Positions 28,256-39,229 of a stretch of DNA of 64,000 nucleotides are shown one piece after another. Under the pieces are notes generated by a model that was not told the DNA's origin, searched no databases, and saw nothing but the letters and a program-made list of their open reading frames with translations. Position 1 is the stretch's first letter, and the number at the start of each line of letters is the position of its first letter. A program made the translations under genes and the position numbers. Source of the stretch: Enterobacter mori (GTDB lineage: Bacteria; Pseudomonadota; Gammaproteobacteria; Enterobacterales; Enterobacteriaceae); contig NZ_CP104285.1 of NCBI RefSeq assembly GCF_025244905.1, forward strand, positions 1,364,001 through 1,428,000. Direction: 5' to 3'.

Positions 28256-29323
28256 ACCCGTCGTGGCCGCGATGACCAGTAGCGGCCACAAACTTCCCCA
28301 GACAATATCCAGACTCGCATCCTTCAGATAGATCTGCTTGGTGATGTCCGTAAAGTGGCGAATCGGGTTTATCCACGTCAGATCCTGGAGCCACACCGGC
28401 ATATTCTCGACGGGTGATACGTACCCCGAGAGCAAAATCGCGGGCATCATAAAGACGAATACCCCGATAAACGCCTGCTGCTGCGTCGAGCAGAGTGCGG
28501 AGATCAGCAGCCCAAACCCCACCAGCGACAGCCCGTAAATCACCATCGTGAAGTAAAACAGCGCCAGCGAACCGGCAAACGGGATCTGGTAGGCCCAAAT
28601 CCCCACCCCCAGCACGATGGTAGCCTGAAATGTCGCGACAATCAGCGCCGGCACCGCTTTGCCGACGAAAATCTGCCAGGTGGCGAGCGGGGAGACCAGC
28701 AGCTGATCCAGCGTGCCCTGTTCGCGCTCGCGGGCGACGGAGAGGGAGGTCACGATCATCACCCCGATGGTGGTGATCATGGCGATCAGCGACGGCACCA
28801 CGAACCACTTGTAGTCCAGATTCGGGTTGTACCAGTTGCGCACTACCAGCTCGCTGTTGTTGGGCTTTGGTTTGCCCTCCATCAGCTCCTGCTGGTAATC
28901 CTTCACCACCTGCTGCAGGTAGTTGGCCGCTATCTGGGCGCTGTTGGAGTTACGTCCGTCGAGGATCAGCTGCATCGGTGCGGTCTGGAAAGTATCCAGA
29001 TTACGGGAGAAATCCGCCGGGAACCGCACCAGCAGCAGCGCTTTTTGCGTGTCGATGGTGGGCTGGATCTCCTGTGGGCTTTTCAGTAGCAGAATGTGGG
29101 TAAAGGCTTTCGCACGGGCAAAGCGCTGCGTCAGCTCGACGGAATGTTTGCCGTTATCTTCGTTGTAAATAGCAATGGTGGCGTTGGTCACCTCCAGCGT
29201 GGCGGCAAACGGGAACAGTAAAACCTGGATCAGCACCGGCAAGACCAGAATGGCGCGGGTTTGCGGCTCGCGCAGCAGGGATTGCAGCTCTTTGCGTATT
29301 AACGTCCATAAACGGTGAAACAT
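28217..29323 (-). CDS. ybhR: YbhR, ABC-2 type permease of the YbhGFSR efflux system
   Basis: 368 aa. ABC-2 permease: one N-terminal membrane helix ([21 protein letters not shown]), a large periplasmic region, then five C-terminal helices from about residue 175. [26 protein letters not shown] is the conserved cytoplasmic loop of the family. Works with YbhS, the double ATPase YbhF and the periplasmic adaptor YbhG; in E. coli linked to drug and cation efflux. Last gene of cecR-ybhG-ybhF-ybhS-ybhR. Confidence 0.94.
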   Translation of the reverse strand: MFHRLWTLIRKELQSLLREPQTRAILVLPVLIQVLLFPFAATLEVTNATIAIYNEDNGKHSVELTQRFARAKAFTHILLLKSPQEIQPTIDTQKALLLVRFPADFSRNLDTFQTAPMQLILDGRNSNSAQIAANYLQQVVKDYQQELMEGKPKPNNSELVVRNWYNPNLDYKWFVVPSLIAMITTIGVMIVTSLSVAREREQGTLDQLLVSPLATWQIFVGKAVPALIVATFQATIVLGVGIWAYQIPFAGSLALFYFTMVIYGLSLVGFGLLISALCSTQQQAFIGVFVFMMPAILLSGYVSPVENMPVWLQDLTWINPIRHFTDITKQIYLKDASLDIVWGSLWPLLVIAATTGSVAYAMFRRNIA

Positions 29324-29332
29324 GCGCGCTCC

Positions 29333-30466
29333 TTAATCTAACCGCCGCTTGGTTTTCATCCACGTCAACCCGATAAACATCACCGCCGACGCCATCAGAA
29401 ACAGCGTGTTGATAATCAGCACCACCGGAATACTCCCTGCCAGAAACAGGCTTTGCAGGGTGCTAACGAAGTAGCGTGCCGGGATGATGTAAGTCACGGC
29501 GCGGATCACCGCCGGCATACTGTCTATCTGGAAGATAAACCCGGAAAGCATAATCGACGGCAGAAAAGCGGCATTGAGCGCCACCTGCGCGGCGTTAAAC
29601 TGGTTGCGGGTGATGGTGGAGATGAGCAGCCCCATACCCAGCGTGCTGAGTAAAAACAGGCTGGTGATAAAGAACAGCACTACCAGCGAGCCGCGATACG
29701 GCACGCCGAGGATAAAGACGGACACCAGCATACAGAGCAGCATCGCCAGCATGCCGAGAAAATAGTAGGGAATAAGCTTGCACAGCAGCAGCTCGACGCG
29801 CGTCACTTCGGTGGAGAGCAGCGCCTCCATGGTGCCGCGCTCCCACTCGCGGGCGATAACCAGCGAGGTCAGAATCGCGCCGATTACCGTCATGATGATG
29901 GTTACCGCGCCCGGAATAATAAAGTGCTGGCTGATGGCGGCGGGGTTAAACCAGTAGCGCGTTTGCACGTCGATCAGCGGTTCAAACGTCTCTCCCCGGT
30001 CTTCGGCGCGCTGCATCTGCCAGAGCTGCCAGATCCCTTCCGCGTAGCCCTGCACGAAGTTGGCGGTATTCGGCTCGCTGCCGTCGGTGATCACCTGAAT
30101 CGGCGCATCGGTTTCAGCGCGCGCCATATTGGCGGCGAAATCCACCGGAATGACGATCAGACCGCGAATTTTCCCGGCCTGCATCTTCTGGATCAGTTCC
30201 CGCCGGTTGTCGCTGATGGTGGCGTCAATATAGGGTGAGCCGGTCATGGCGTGAGTGAAGTCCAGCGCCTCTTCGCTCTGTTGCTCCAGCAAAATCCCGA
30301 CCCGCAGCTTGCTGGAGTCCAGGTTTATGCCGTAGCCAAAGATAAACAGCAGCAGCAGGGGGATCACCACCGCAATCAGCCAGCTGCTGGGGTCGCGCAC
30401 GATCTGCCGCGTCTCTTTAATGCATAGCGCGCGCACCCTGCGCCACGAAATGGCATTACTGCGCAT
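29333..30466 (-). CDS. ybhS: YbhS, ABC-2 type permease of the YbhGFSR efflux system
   Basis: 377 aa. Paralogue of YbhR with the same topology; [24 protein letters not shown] is the family loop. The start [15 protein letters not shown] at 30466 was preferred because AAGGAG stands 7 bp before it, while an ATG two codons upstream would be too close; the resulting length equals E. coli. It overlaps ybhF by 11 bp and is followed 9 bp later by ybhR. Confidence 0.94.
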   Translation of the reverse strand: MRSNAISWRRVRALCIKETRQIVRDPSSWLIAVVIPLLLLFIFGYGINLDSSKLRVGILLEQQSEEALDFTHAMTGSPYIDATISDNRRELIQKMQAGKIRGLIVIPVDFAANMARAETDAPIQVITDGSEPNTANFVQGYAEGIWQLWQMQRAEDRGETFEPLIDVQTRYWFNPAAISQHFIIPGAVTIIMTVIGAILTSLVIAREWERGTMEALLSTEVTRVELLLCKLIPYYFLGMLAMLLCMLVSVFILGVPYRGSLVVLFFITSLFLLSTLGMGLLISTITRNQFNAAQVALNAAFLPSIMLSGFIFQIDSMPAVIRAVTYIIPARYFVSTLQSLFLAGSIPVVLIINTLFLMASAVMFIGLTWMKTKRRLD

Positions 30467-32195
30467 GGGCATTCTCCTTATCCCAGTCGTGGATGAGGGT
30501 GATAAACGCCTGCTCCATGGTCGGGTCTGGCTGTGCGTCGTCGGCGGCCTGATTTTTCAGGTCGTCCGGCGTGCCGTGGGCAATCAGCTTGCCGCGATAG
30601 ACCAGCCCGATGCGGTCGCAGTACTCCGCCTCGTCCATAAAGTGGGTGGTCACCATCACGGTCACCCCTTTCTCCACCATGCTGTTGATATGCAGCCAAA
30701 ACTCGCGGCGGGTAAGGGGATCAACGCCCGAAGTGGGTTCATCCAGAAACAGAATATCCGGCTCGTGCATCAGCGAGCAGGCCAGCGCCAGCCGCTGCTT
30801 AAAGCCGAGCGGCAGTTCGTCCGTGGCGTGGGAAGCAATAGTCGTTAACCCGAAGGCGTCGCTCATGCGGCGGATTTTTTCGTTCTGCGCCCGCCCGCGC
30901 AGGCCGTACACGCCGGAGAAAAAGCGCAGATTCTGCTCGACCGTCAGGTTGCCATACAGCGAAAACTTCTGCGCCATATACCCGAGATGCTGGCGCGCCT
31001 TGCCGGAGCTGACCTTCAGATCCATGTCCAGCACTAGCGCCTTGCCGGACGTCGGCACCAACAGGCCACACATCATCTTAAAGGTGGTCGATTTTCCCGC
31101 GCCGTTCGGCCCGAGCAGACCAAAAATCTCGCCGCGCTTCACCGCAAAATTGACGTTATCGGTGGCGGCGAAATCCCCGAACTTTTTGGTGAGCGATTTC
31201 GCTTCGATCACCGTTTCGCCCGACGTGCCTTCCACCGTATGCAAAATGGCGGCAAGCGGCGACTCAGATGTGCCCGCGCCGCCCAGCAGGTCGATAAACG
31301 CGTCCTCAAAGCGCGGCGCGGTCTCTTCCATTTCGATCTCAGGCATGCCGGGCGCACGGCGAACATCGTCGACGGTGGCCTCTTTTTTGAGGATCACGCG
31401 CACCGAGCGGCCCTGTATCATCCCGTCGCTGACCTGCGGCAGCTTGAGCACCCGCTGCAGCAGCGTGCGGTTGGTCGCCTGCGGGCTATGCAGCAGGAAG
31501 CTGCGCCCGGCCATGCTCTGCGTCAGCGTTGTCGGCTCGCCCTGATAAAGCAGTTCGCCTTCATTCATCAGCAGCACGTCCCGGCACTGTTCCGCTTCGT
31601 CGAGGTAGGAGGTGCTCCAGAGGATCAGCATCCCGTCGCCCGCCAGCTCGTGCACCATCTGCCACAATTCACGGCGCGAAATCGGGTCAACGCCGACGCC
31701 GGGCTCATCCAGCAGCAGCACTTTTGGCTCGCCGACCAGCGTACAGGCCAGCCCCAGTTTCTGCTTCATCCCACCGGAAAGCTTGCCTGCCAGCCGGTCG
31801 GTGAACGGGCCGAGGGAGGTAAACTCCAGCAGGCGGGCGAAGGTTTTCTGCCGCGTTTCGCCGGTGACGCTGCGCAGGTCAGCGTACAGGTTCAGGTTTT
31901 CCATCACCGTCAGGTCTTCATACAGGCCAAACTTCTGCGGCATATAGCCGAGCATGGCGTGGAGGGCTCCGTCATCCTTGATCGGGTCAAGACCGAGCAC
32001 GCTGGCGCTTCCTTCATCCGGCTTCAGCAGCCCCGCCAGCATTCGCATCAGCGTGGTTTTCCCCGCGCCGTCCGGGCCCACCAGTCCGGTCACGTAGCCT
32101 TTCTGGATGGTACAGTTCAGCGGCGCGACGGCCGGTTTGTCCATTCCTGAGAAGCGTTTGACCAGATTGTTGAGCTGGATAACGTCGTCATTCAT
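30456..32195 (-). CDS. ybhF: YbhF, tandem ABC ATPase
   Basis: 579 aa: two fused nucleotide-binding domains (about residues 1-230 and 330-579). Walker [10 protein letters not shown] and GPNGAGKST; signatures [12 protein letters not shown] and [12 protein letters not shown] (the second non-canonical, as in E. coli); Walker [14 protein letters not shown] and [13 protein letters not shown]. It powers the YbhS/YbhR permease pair. It overlaps ybhG by 8 bp and ybhS by 11 bp. Confidence 0.95.
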   Translation of the reverse strand: MNDDVIQLNNLVKRFSGMDKPAVAPLNCTIQKGYVTGLVGPDGAGKTTLMRMLAGLLKPDEGSASVLGLDPIKDDGALHAMLGYMPQKFGLYEDLTVMENLNLYADLRSVTGETRQKTFARLLEFTSLGPFTDRLAGKLSGGMKQKLGLACTLVGEPKVLLLDEPGVGVDPISRRELWQMVHELAGDGMLILWSTSYLDEAEQCRDVLLMNEGELLYQGEPTTLTQSMAGRSFLLHSPQATNRTLLQRVLKLPQVSDGMIQGRSVRVILKKEATVDDVRRAPGMPEIEMEETAPRFEDAFIDLLGGAGTSESPLAAILHTVEGTSGETVIEAKSLTKKFGDFAATDNVNFAVKRGEIFGLLGPNGAGKSTTFKMMCGLLVPTSGKALVLDMDLKVSSGKARQHLGYMAQKFSLYGNLTVEQNLRFFSGVYGLRGRAQNEKIRRMSDAFGLTTIASHATDELPLGFKQRLALACSLMHEPDILFLDEPTSGVDPLTRREFWLHINSMVEKGVTVMVTTHFMDEAEYCDRIGLVYRGKLIAHGTPDDLKNQAADDAQPDPTMEQAFITLIHDWDKENAHAQ

Positions 32196-33183
32196 GTCGT
32201 TCCCCGTTGCTGACTGTTACGGTTACGGGCATACCCTGACGCAGCGCGTCGTCCGCATCGGTGACGATGATGCGCAGGCGATACACCAGGTCGGTACGCA
32301 GGTCCGGGGTTTCAACCGTTTTCGGGGTGAATTCGGCGGTAGGGGAGACAAAGCCCACTTTGCCGTGATACGGCTTGTCGGGGCGGCCGTCGGTATAGAG
32401 CAGCAATTCGCGGCCCGGCTGCATCTGCCCGAGGTTCGGCTCGTCAATGTAGGCGCGCACCCACACCGGGCGGGTCAGGGAGAGCGTTAAAACGGTGCTG
32501 CCCGCGCTGAGCATGCTGCCCGGCTCCACGGCGCGGGTCATCAGCGTGCCGTCGGACGGGGCGATTAACGTCGTGTCATGCAAATCCAGTTCTGCCTGCG
32601 CTAATTGCGCCTGCGCCTGTTCAAGGCTGGCTTTCGCCTGGGCAATATCCTGCGCGCGGTTACCGGTGCGGTACTGGCTTAATTTATCCTGTGCGGATTT
32701 CAGCGTAGCCTGCGCCTGGTCGCGGGACGAGCGCGCATTTTCCAGATCGTTAGCGGAAATGGTGCGGCTTTTCCACAGCCCCTGCTGACGCGCGTAGAAG
32801 TTCTGCGCGTAGTCATAGGCGGCTTTCGCCTGTTTAACGGCGGCGGCGGCCTGGGCGATCTCTTCATCGCGATAGCCTGCCAGCATCAGGTCATACTGCG
32901 CCTGAGCCACGGAAACCCCCGCTTTGGCCTGCATCAGCGCGTTCTCGTAGGGCGCTTTATCCAGCATCCCCAGCGTCTGCCCGCTTTTGATGGCATCACC
33001 TTCGTCAACGCTCAGCGAGGCGAGACGTCCGCCGACGCGGAAGCTCATGTTCACCGTGCGGATATCCACGTTGCCGTACAGCGTCAGGCCTTTATCCTGC
33101 TGGCTCTGATACCACAGCCAGCCACCTATTCCAGCAGCAAGCAACACAACAACCACCAGAACGATGGCGACAGGTTTTTTCAT
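32188..33183 (-). CDS. ybhG: YbhG, HlyD-family membrane fusion protein
   Basis: 331 aa. N-terminal membrane anchor or uncleaved signal ([20 protein letters not shown]), lipoyl-like halves ([37 protein letters not shown]) and a long Ala/Gln-rich coiled coil (about residues 80-200). It is the periplasmic adaptor of the YbhFSR exporter. It overlaps cecR by 4 bp. Confidence 0.94.
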   Translation of the reverse strand: MKKPVAIVLVVVVLLAAGIGGWLWYQSQQDKGLTLYGNVDIRTVNMSFRVGGRLASLSVDEGDAIKSGQTLGMLDKAPYENALMQAKAGVSVAQAQYDLMLAGYRDEEIAQAAAAVKQAKAAYDYAQNFYARQQGLWKSRTISANDLENARSSRDQAQATLKSAQDKLSQYRTGNRAQDIAQAKASLEQAQAQLAQAELDLHDTTLIAPSDGTLMTRAVEPGSMLSAGSTVLTLSLTRPVWVRAYIDEPNLGQMQPGRELLLYTDGRPDKPYHGKVGFVSPTAEFTPKTVETPDLRTDLVYRLRIIVTDADDALRQGMPVTVTVSNGERHE

Positions 33184-33857
33184 GACTTCAGGCTCCTTTG
33201 CGTTAAGCCTTGCAGGATCAGATCGACATGACAGGCGATCACCTTGCTAATCTGCGCGGCTTTATCCTCATCAAATTGTGTCCAGCCCGTGCGTAACAGG
33301 ATGGTCTCCCGCCCCAGACGGAAGGCGAGCACTTCGCCCAGCAGGGCATGGGTATGCAAAATCATATCGGTGTCGCTTGCATCGCGTCCGGTATAGGCCG
33401 CGATAAGGCGGGTCAGGTGCGAGTGCATCGGCGCAATCACCTGATCGTGTACCCGCTGGTAGGCAGCCGTAGGGGAGAGCTGCTCGCGGGAAATAAACTT
33501 GCTCAGGTTCAGCGTATCGTCGTGCGTCAGCAGGCGGATCATATTATTACAGGCGTTGAGAATAAGCTGGCGAACGGCGGCACGATCGGGCGACGGGTGG
33601 CTGAGCAGCGCGGTGGCTTCTTCCACGTGCGGGTGAAACTGCGTGCCGATAAAATCGGCGATCCACTGGGCGCAGGCGAGATATAAATCCTCTTTTGAGC
33701 CAAAATAGTAGGTAATGGCCGCAATATTCTGCCCGGCCAGCGCGGCAATATCGCGCGTGGTCGCGTGCAGCCCGTACTCACCAAACTGCGCCAGCGCGGC
33801 GGCGATAAGCTGGCTTTTGGCCTGTTCACCTTTGGTTGTTGTGGGTGTTGTATTCAT
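33180..33857 (-). CDS. cecR: TetR-family regulator CecR
   Basis: 225 aa. N-terminal TetR helix-turn-helix: [35 protein letters not shown] (residues about 23-58) and a C-terminal ligand domain. CecR (YbiH) in E. coli controls the ybhGFSR operon and rhlE and affects sensitivity to cefoperazone and chloramphenicol. It heads its operon, with a palindromic operator 16 bp before its start and 175 bp before rhlE. Confidence 0.94.
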   Translation of the reverse strand: MNTTPTTTKGEQAKSQLIAAALAQFGEYGLHATTRDIAALAGQNIAAITYYFGSKEDLYLACAQWIADFIGTQFHPHVEEATALLSHPSPDRAAVRQLILNACNNMIRLLTHDDTLNLSKFISREQLSPTAAYQRVHDQVIAPMHSHLTRLIAAYTGRDASDTDMILHTHALLGEVLAFRLGRETILLRTGWTQFDEDKAAQISKVIACHVDLILQGLTQRSLKS

Positions 33858-33872
33858 GGCGGCATTAAAAAT

Positions 33873-33890
33873 TAATCAATCGATTGATTA
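33873..33890. promoter_or_regulatory. CecR operator
   Basis: TAATCAATCGATTGATTA, an 18-bp perfect palindrome between the divergent cecR and rhlE; it fits a TetR-type autoregulatory site for both directions. Confidence 0.8.
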
Positions 33891-34064
33891 AGATTATGTC
33901 TGATTCACTCTCCCGTCGAGGGGATGTTGAGGGATATTTTATGCGCCACGTCACAAAAGCTGCTACACTCCGCCCCTTCGCGACATTGTGGTTTTTGTCC
34001 TCCCCTATTCGTTATATCTCCCTGAAAACTACACCTGTGATGGTCGGGGCGGTTCGGAGTTTTT

Positions 34065-35447
34065 ATGTCTTTTGATTCCCTTGGCCTGAACCCGGAAATT
34101 CTGCGCGCGATCGCAGAACAGGGCTACGTTGAGCCAACCCCAATCCAGCAGCAGGCGATCCCCGCCGTGCTTCAGGGCCGTGACCTGATGGCAAGCGCCC
34201 AGACGGGCACCGGTAAAACCGCGGGCTTTACCCTGCCGCTGTTAGAGCTGCTGGTAAAAAACCAGCCGCACGCCAAAAACCGTCGTCCGGTTCGTGCCCT
34301 GATCCTGACGCCTACCCGTGAGCTGGCCGCGCAGATTGGTGAGAACGTGCGTGACTACAGCCGCTATCTCAACATTCGCTCGCTGGTGGTTTTCGGTGGC
34401 GTCAGCATCAACCCGCAGATGATGAAGCTGCGCGGCGGTGTGGATGTGCTGGTGGCAACGCCGGGCCGTCTGCTGGATCTGGAACACCAGAACGCCGTGA
34501 AGCTCGATAGCATTGAAATTCTGGTACTGGACGAAGCCGACCGCATGCTCGACATGGGCTTCATCCACGATATTCGTCGCGTGCTGGCTAAGCTGCCTGC
34601 GCGTCGTCAGAACCTGCTCTTCTCCGCGACCTTCTCCGACGAGATCAAGGCGCTGGCGGAAAAGCTGCTGCATAACCCGCTGGAAGTGGAAGTGGCGCGT
34701 CGCAACACCGCCTCTGAGCAGGTGACGCAGCACGTTCACTTTGTTGATAAAAAGCGCAAGCGGGAACTGCTCTCCCAGATGATCGGTCAGGGCAACTGGC
34801 AGCAGGTGCTGGTCTTTACCCGCACCAAACACGGTGCCAACCACCTGGCGGAACAGCTGAATAAAGACGGTATCCGCAGCGCGGCGATCCACGGCAATAA
34901 GAGCCAGGGCGCGCGTACCCGTGCGCTGGCGGACTTCAAATCCGGCGACATCCGCGTGCTGGTGGCGACCGATATCGCCGCCCGTGGCCTGGATATCGAA
35001 GAGCTGCCGCACGTAGTGAACTACGAGCTGCCAAACGTGCCGGAAGACTACGTTCACCGTATCGGTCGTACCGGCCGCGCGGCGGCAACCGGTGAAGCGC
35101 TTTCTCTGGTCTGCGTGGATGAACACAAGCTGCTGCGCGACATCGAACGTCTGCTGAAGAAAGAGATCCCGCGCATCGAAACCCCGGGGTATGAGGTCGA
35201 TCCGTCGATCAAAGCCGAGCCGATTCAGAACGGTCGTCAGGGTGGCGGTCGTGGTCAGGGCGGCGGAGGTCGCGGCCAGCAGCCGCGTCGTGCAGAAGGC
35301 GGCGCACCGAAATCATCCGGCAAACCGCCGCGTCGTAACAACGACAGCAAACCGGCGGGTGAAAATCCGTGGCGTAGCGGCGAAGGGAAACCGGCGGGGG
35401 AAGGGCAGCGTCGACGTCGCCCGCGCAAGCCCGCTAACCCGCAGTAA
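34065..35447 (+). CDS. rhlE: ATP-dependent RNA helicase RhlE
   Basis: 460 aa. DEAD-box helicase with Q motif ([13 protein letters not shown]), motif [11 protein letters not shown], motif [11 protein letters not shown], motif III SAT, motif [12 protein letters not shown]. After about residue 385 follows a Gly/Arg/Pro-rich tail ([14 protein letters not shown]) typical of RhlE and likely to bind RNA. It acts in ribosome and RNA maturation. The tail is a few residues longer than in E. coli (454). It ends before a strong terminator. Confidence 0.95.
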   Translation: MSFDSLGLNPEILRAIAEQGYVEPTPIQQQAIPAVLQGRDLMASAQTGTGKTAGFTLPLLELLVKNQPHAKNRRPVRALILTPTRELAAQIGENVRDYSRYLNIRSLVVFGGVSINPQMMKLRGGVDVLVATPGRLLDLEHQNAVKLDSIEILVLDEADRMLDMGFIHDIRRVLAKLPARRQNLLFSATFSDEIKALAEKLLHNPLEVEVARRNTASEQVTQHVHFVDKKRKRELLSQMIGQGNWQQVLVFTRTKHGANHLAEQLNKDGIRSAAIHGNKSQGARTRALADFKSGDIRVLVATDIAARGLDIEELPHVVNYELPNVPEDYVHRIGRTGRAAATGEALSLVCVDEHKLLRDIERLLKKEIPRIETPGYEVDPSIKAEPIQNGRQGGGRGQGGGGRGQQPRRAEGGAPKSSGKPPRRNNDSKPAGENPWRSGEGKPAGEGQRRRRPRKPANPQ

Positions 35448-35452
35448 TCTGG

Positions 35453-35483
35453 AAGCCCGGTCGTAAAGCCGGGCTTTTCTTTT
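35453..35483 (+). terminator. rhlE terminator
   Basis: AAGCCCGG-TCGTAAAG-CCGGGCTTTT hairpin followed by CTTTTT. Confidence 0.85.
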
Positions 35484-35510
35484 TGCGGCGGCGAAGAGAA
35501 AGTGCCACAA

Positions 35511-35530
35511 TAGTGGCTGTTTATACAGTA
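35511..35530. promoter_or_regulatory. LexA box of dinG
   Basis: TAGTGGCTGTTTATACAGTA; one half is degenerate as in the E. coli dinG box, the other half is consensus. 14 bp before the dinG start. Confidence 0.8.
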
Positions 35531-35544
35531 TTTCAGGTTTTCCA

Positions 35545-37722
35545 ATGGCTTTAACCGCTGCGCTCAAGGCGCAAATTGGCGCATGGTATAAGGCGCTACA
35601 ACAGCAGATCCCCGACTTTATCCCCCGAGCGCCGCAGCGGCAGATGATTGCTGACGTGGCCAAAACGCTCGCCGGGGACGACGGGCGACATCTGGCGATT
35701 GAAGCCCCTACCGGCGTCGGGAAAACCTTGTCGTATCTTATTCCCGGCATCGCGATTGCGCGGGAAGAGGATAAAACGCTGGTGGTCAGTACCGCCAACG
35801 TGGCGCTGCAGGATCAGATCTTCAGCAAAGATCTGCCGCTGCTGCGCAAAATCATCCCCGACCTGCGCTTTACGGCCGCCTTTGGGCGCGGGCGCTACGT
35901 GTGTCCGCGAAACCTGGCGGGGCTGGCCAGCAGTGAGGCGACGCAGCAGGATCTGCTGGCCTTCCTCGACGACGATCTCACGCCGAACAACAAAGCCGAG
36001 CAGGAACTCTGCGCCACGCTCAAGGTCGATCTTGACGGCTATAAGTGGGATGGCCTGCGCGATCATACTGATAAGGCCATCAGCGACGATTTATGGCGCA
36101 GGCTCAGCACCGATAAAGCGAGCTGCCTGAACCGCAACTGCCATTACTACCGAGAGTGCCCGTTCTTCGTCGCCCGGCGAGAAATCCAGGAGGCGGAGGT
36201 GGTGGTCGCCAACCACGCGCTGGTGATGGCCGCGCTCGAGAGCGAAGCGGTGCTGCCGGAGCCAAAAAACCTGCTGCTGGTGCTCGATGAAGGCCACCAT
36301 CTGCCGGACGTGGCGCGGGATGCGCTGGAGATGAGCGCCGAAATTACCGCGCCGTGGTTCCGCCTGCAGCTCGATCTGTTCTGCAAGCTGATTGCCACCT
36401 GCATGGAGCAGTTCCGCCCGAAAACCACGCCGCCGCTGGCGGTGCCGGAGCGGCTGAGCGACCACTGTGAAGAGGTCTACGGCCTGATCTCATCGCTCAA
36501 CAACATTTTAAATCTTTATCTTCCGCAAACGCAGGAAGCTGAACACCGCTTTGCAATGGGTGAGCTACCTGAAGAGGTGATGGAGATTTGCCAGCAGCTG
36601 GCGAAGCATCTGGAAAAACTGCGTGGGCTGGCGGAGATGTTCCTGAACGATCTCAGCGAAAAAACCGGTACGCATGACGTGGTGCGTCTGCACCGCATTC
36701 TGCTGCAGATGAACCGCGCGCTGGGGATGTTCGAAGCGCAGAGCAAGCTCTGGCGGCTGGCCTCAATGGCGCAGGCCTCCGGCGCGCCGGTCACTAAATG
36801 GGCGACCCGCGAAGAGCGGGACGGGCAGGCGCACCTCTTTTTCCACTGCGTGGGCATCCGCGTGGCCGATCAGCTGGAAAAGCTGATCTGGCGCAGCGTG
36901 CCGCACGTGGTTGTCACCTCTGCCACGCTGCGCTCCCTGAACAGTTTCTCAAGGCTGCAGGAAATGAGTGGGCTAAAAGAGAAAGCGGGCGACCGCTTCG
37001 TGGCGCTGGACTCGCCGTTTAACCACTGCGAGCAGGGCAAGCTGGTCATTCCGCGCATGAAATATGAGCCGCTCATCGACAACGAGGAGCAGCACATCGC
37101 GGAAATGGCGGCCTACTTCCGCGAACAGGTCGAGAGCAAAAAATACCCCGGCATGCTGGTGCTGTTTGCCAGCGGGCGGGCGATGCAGCGCTTCCTGGAA
37201 CACGTCACCGATCTGCGTTTACTCCTGCTGGTGCAGGGCGATCAGCCGCGCTACCGGCTGGTAGAAACGCACCGCAAGCGCATTGATAACGGCGAGCGCA
37301 GCGTGCTGGTAGGGTTGCAGTCGTTTGCTGAAGGCCTGGATTTAAAAGGGGACTACCTGACGCAGGTGCATATTCATAAAATCGCCTTCCCGCCCATCGA
37401 CAGCCCGGTGGTGATCACCGAAGGAGAGTGGCTGAAAAGCCTTAACCGCTATCCGTTTGAGGTGCAGAGTTTACCTGCGGCGTCGTTTAACCTGATTCAG
37501 CAGGTGGGGCGTTTGATTCGTAGCCACGGCTGCTGGGGGGAGGTGGTGATTTATGACAAACGGTTACTTACCAGGAACTACGGCCAGCGGCTGCTCAACG
37601 CGCTGCCGATCTTCCCGATCGAACAGCCGGAGGTGCCGGAGGTAAAAAAACGCCCGGCAAAACTGGCCGCCGGGCGTCGGAAAAGCATCCGTGCTAAGGG
37701 GCGCGGTCCTACTGGTAAGTGA
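35545..37722 (+). CDS. dinG: ATP-dependent DNA helicase DinG
   Basis: 725 aa (E. coli about 716). XPD-like superfamily 2 helicase with an iron-sulfur cluster, 5'-3', which resolves R-loops and replication-transcription conflicts. Walker A EAPTGVGKTLSY near residue 55; Fe-S cysteines CPRN (about 120) and CLNRNCHYYRECPFF (about 194-205); DEAH-type box LVLDEGHHLPD; motif VI QQVGRLIRSHG. SOS-regulated by the LexA box. The last residues (after KKRPAKL) differ from E. coli, and the final 14 bp overlap the convergent fimbrial gene. Confidence 0.96.
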   Translation: MALTAALKAQIGAWYKALQQQIPDFIPRAPQRQMIADVAKTLAGDDGRHLAIEAPTGVGKTLSYLIPGIAIAREEDKTLVVSTANVALQDQIFSKDLPLLRKIIPDLRFTAAFGRGRYVCPRNLAGLASSEATQQDLLAFLDDDLTPNNKAEQELCATLKVDLDGYKWDGLRDHTDKAISDDLWRRLSTDKASCLNRNCHYYRECPFFVARREIQEAEVVVANHALVMAALESEAVLPEPKNLLLVLDEGHHLPDVARDALEMSAEITAPWFRLQLDLFCKLIATCMEQFRPKTTPPLAVPERLSDHCEEVYGLISSLNNILNLYLPQTQEAEHRFAMGELPEEVMEICQQLAKHLEKLRGLAEMFLNDLSEKTGTHDVVRLHRILLQMNRALGMFEAQSKLWRLASMAQASGAPVTKWATREERDGQAHLFFHCVGIRVADQLEKLIWRSVPHVVVTSATLRSLNSFSRLQEMSGLKEKAGDRFVALDSPFNHCEQGKLVIPRMKYEPLIDNEEQHIAEMAAYFREQVESKKYPGMLVLFASGRAMQRFLEHVTDLRLLLLVQGDQPRYRLVETHRKRIDNGERSVLVGLQSFAEGLDLKGDYLTQVHIHKIAFPPIDSPVVITEGEWLKSLNRYPFEVQSLPAASFNLIQQVGRLIRSHGCWGEVVIYDKRLLTRNYGQRLLNALPIFPIEQPEVPEVKKRPAKLAAGRRKSIRAKGRGPTGK

Positions 37723-38212
37723 AGGTCACCTGAATCACACTGCTGAACGTACCCGCGCTGACGGGCGTGGAGGTGGCGTAGTAACGTGCGGAAAGCGGAA
37801 ACGTCGCCGTGTGGTCACTCGGATTAATGGCGACGTTAAAGGCTGCCTGTGGGGCAATGAGTATCTTGTCCTGACGGTCAGCCAGCTCCAGCGCCAGTCC
37901 TTTCGCGCTGCCGATGTTGGCAAATTTTGTCGGGTGCTCGCTGTCTGCCTGGCCGTAGAAATAGGCCGTGGCGAGAGCAAGCGTGGCCGGGCAATGCGAG
38001 ACCGAAAGGGAAAAGTCTTTCCACTCGCCGGTATCGCCCACATCTTTAAAACTGCCCGACACCGCCTGGCCTAAGTCCACCGTCAGGTTGCGGCTGGCGC
38101 TGTCGATCACGCAGGTGTTGGCGTAAATATTTCCCGTCATCTGGATCTGGATATCATCGGCGTTAGCGTTGGATGCCAGACCCAACAGCAGTAATGTCAG
38201 TATTTTTTTCAT
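37709..38212 (-). CDS. Minor fimbrial subunit
   Basis: 167 aa. Signal peptide (MKKILTLLLLGLASNANA) and a mature pilin domain with two cysteines (NTCVID near residue 33, SHCPAT near 73) and the C-terminal beta-strand ending VTFTYQ that fits donor-strand exchange. FimF/FimG-type minor subunit or adaptor of the chaperone-usher pilus. Last gene of the operon, 5 bp after the tip gene; its stop lies inside the 3' end of dinG. Confidence 0.88.
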   Translation of the reverse strand: MKKILTLLLLGLASNANADDIQIQMTGNIYANTCVIDSASRNLTVDLGQAVSGSFKDVGDTGEWKDFSLSVSHCPATLALATAYFYGQADSEHPTKFANIGSAKGLALELADRQDKILIAPQAAFNVAINPSDHTATFPLSARYYATSTPVSAGTFSSVIQVTFTYQ

Positions 38213-38217
38213 AGCGG

Positions 38218-39207
38218 TTATTTATAAGCGAGAGTGAGTGTGGCGACCGTGTTCGCCGGGCCAGGAAGAACGTTCGGTTGCGTTTGCATATAACGAACCT
38301 GAAAAGGTATCTCCAGCGTTTCGTTGGCTTCGGCCGGGCGTTGGGTGCTGACGTAGCTGTCGAAAGTGGCGATGTTGCCGTCAAACAGCATCCTGACGCC
38401 CACCCCTTTCGCCATTCCGCTCTCCTGAGTCAGTTTTATCACGCCTTCAAATCCCTCTTCGTACCCGTTCGCGCTGGTTATCTTCACCTCCGGTTGTACG
38501 GTGGTATTACAGTTCACGCTGACGTTGAATTCCTGAGCGGGTTGGGAGAGCGTACCCACGCCGATAAAGTCGCTCACCGGGAAATCGCCCAGGTTGATGG
38601 TGAGGTTTTTTGGCAGCACAGAACATGTGACGGTTTGCAGGTTGATGTTTCCGGCGTAAGCGATATGGTTTGGCGAGCCGATCCCTTCATGGCCGAAGAC
38701 GCCGATGCCAAACTCAGTTTGCGACTGCACCAGCGTACCGGACGTCACTTCGCTACTGGTTTTAACCAGTTCCAGCGTCACATCAAAATTGAAGGACAGT
38801 TGCCCGTCATCAGAGACATAGCCAATGGGCATGGTGCGCGAGTCGCACTGAATGCCACCGGCTCCGCTGATGCGTTGCCCTTTGTCGTTCATCAGCGCGA
38901 TACCGATACCTGGAACACCGGAATCATAGACACCTTTCATGCCGGGGATTTCCGCACCGGTACCGTAATAGCACGCGACGATTTCCAGCCCGCTGTCGAT
39001 GGATTGATCGCAGTGCCCCGCAACATGCGCAGTCTGTTCCGTGCCGGGAATGGTTTCGCCCACCGCAAGCGTGGTCGGAACTGAAATCGAGGCGACGTTA
39101 ATCATCTTCGGCATATCCGGCGTGGAACAGGTGGCCTTTGCGTGCGGCATAAATAACGCGGCGGTGCCGAGAATCAGTAAGAAAAAGCACTGTTTAATCA
39201 TTTGCAT
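38218..39207 (-). CDS. Fimbrial tip/adhesin-like subunit
   Basis: 329 aa. Signal peptide (CFFLLILGTAALFMPHAKA), an N-terminal domain of about 170 residues with several Cys (ATCSTPDMP, GHCDQS, IQCDSR) and a C-terminal pilin domain (TVTCSVLPKNLTINLGDF to VATLTLAYK). The two-domain build and position after the usher indicate the tip adhesin. Ligand unknown. Start chosen at ATG 39207; another ATG two codons later is equally possible, and an upstream in-frame start would run into the usher. Confidence 0.85.
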   Translation of the reverse strand: MQMIKQCFFLLILGTAALFMPHAKATCSTPDMPKMINVASISVPTTLAVGETIPGTEQTAHVAGHCDQSIDSGLEIVACYYGTGAEIPGMKGVYDSGVPGIGIALMNDKGQRISGAGGIQCDSRTMPIGYVSDDGQLSFNFDVTLELVKTSSEVTSGTLVQSQTEFGIGVFGHEGIGSPNHIAYAGNINLQTVTCSVLPKNLTINLGDFPVSDFIGVGTLSQPAQEFNVSVNCNTTVQPEVKITSANGYEEGFEGVIKLTQESGMAKGVGVRMLFDGNIATFDSYVSTQRPAEANETLEIPFQVRYMQTQPNVLPGPANTVATLTLAYK

Positions 39208-39229
39208 AATGTTTCGCCTGAACGGTGGA

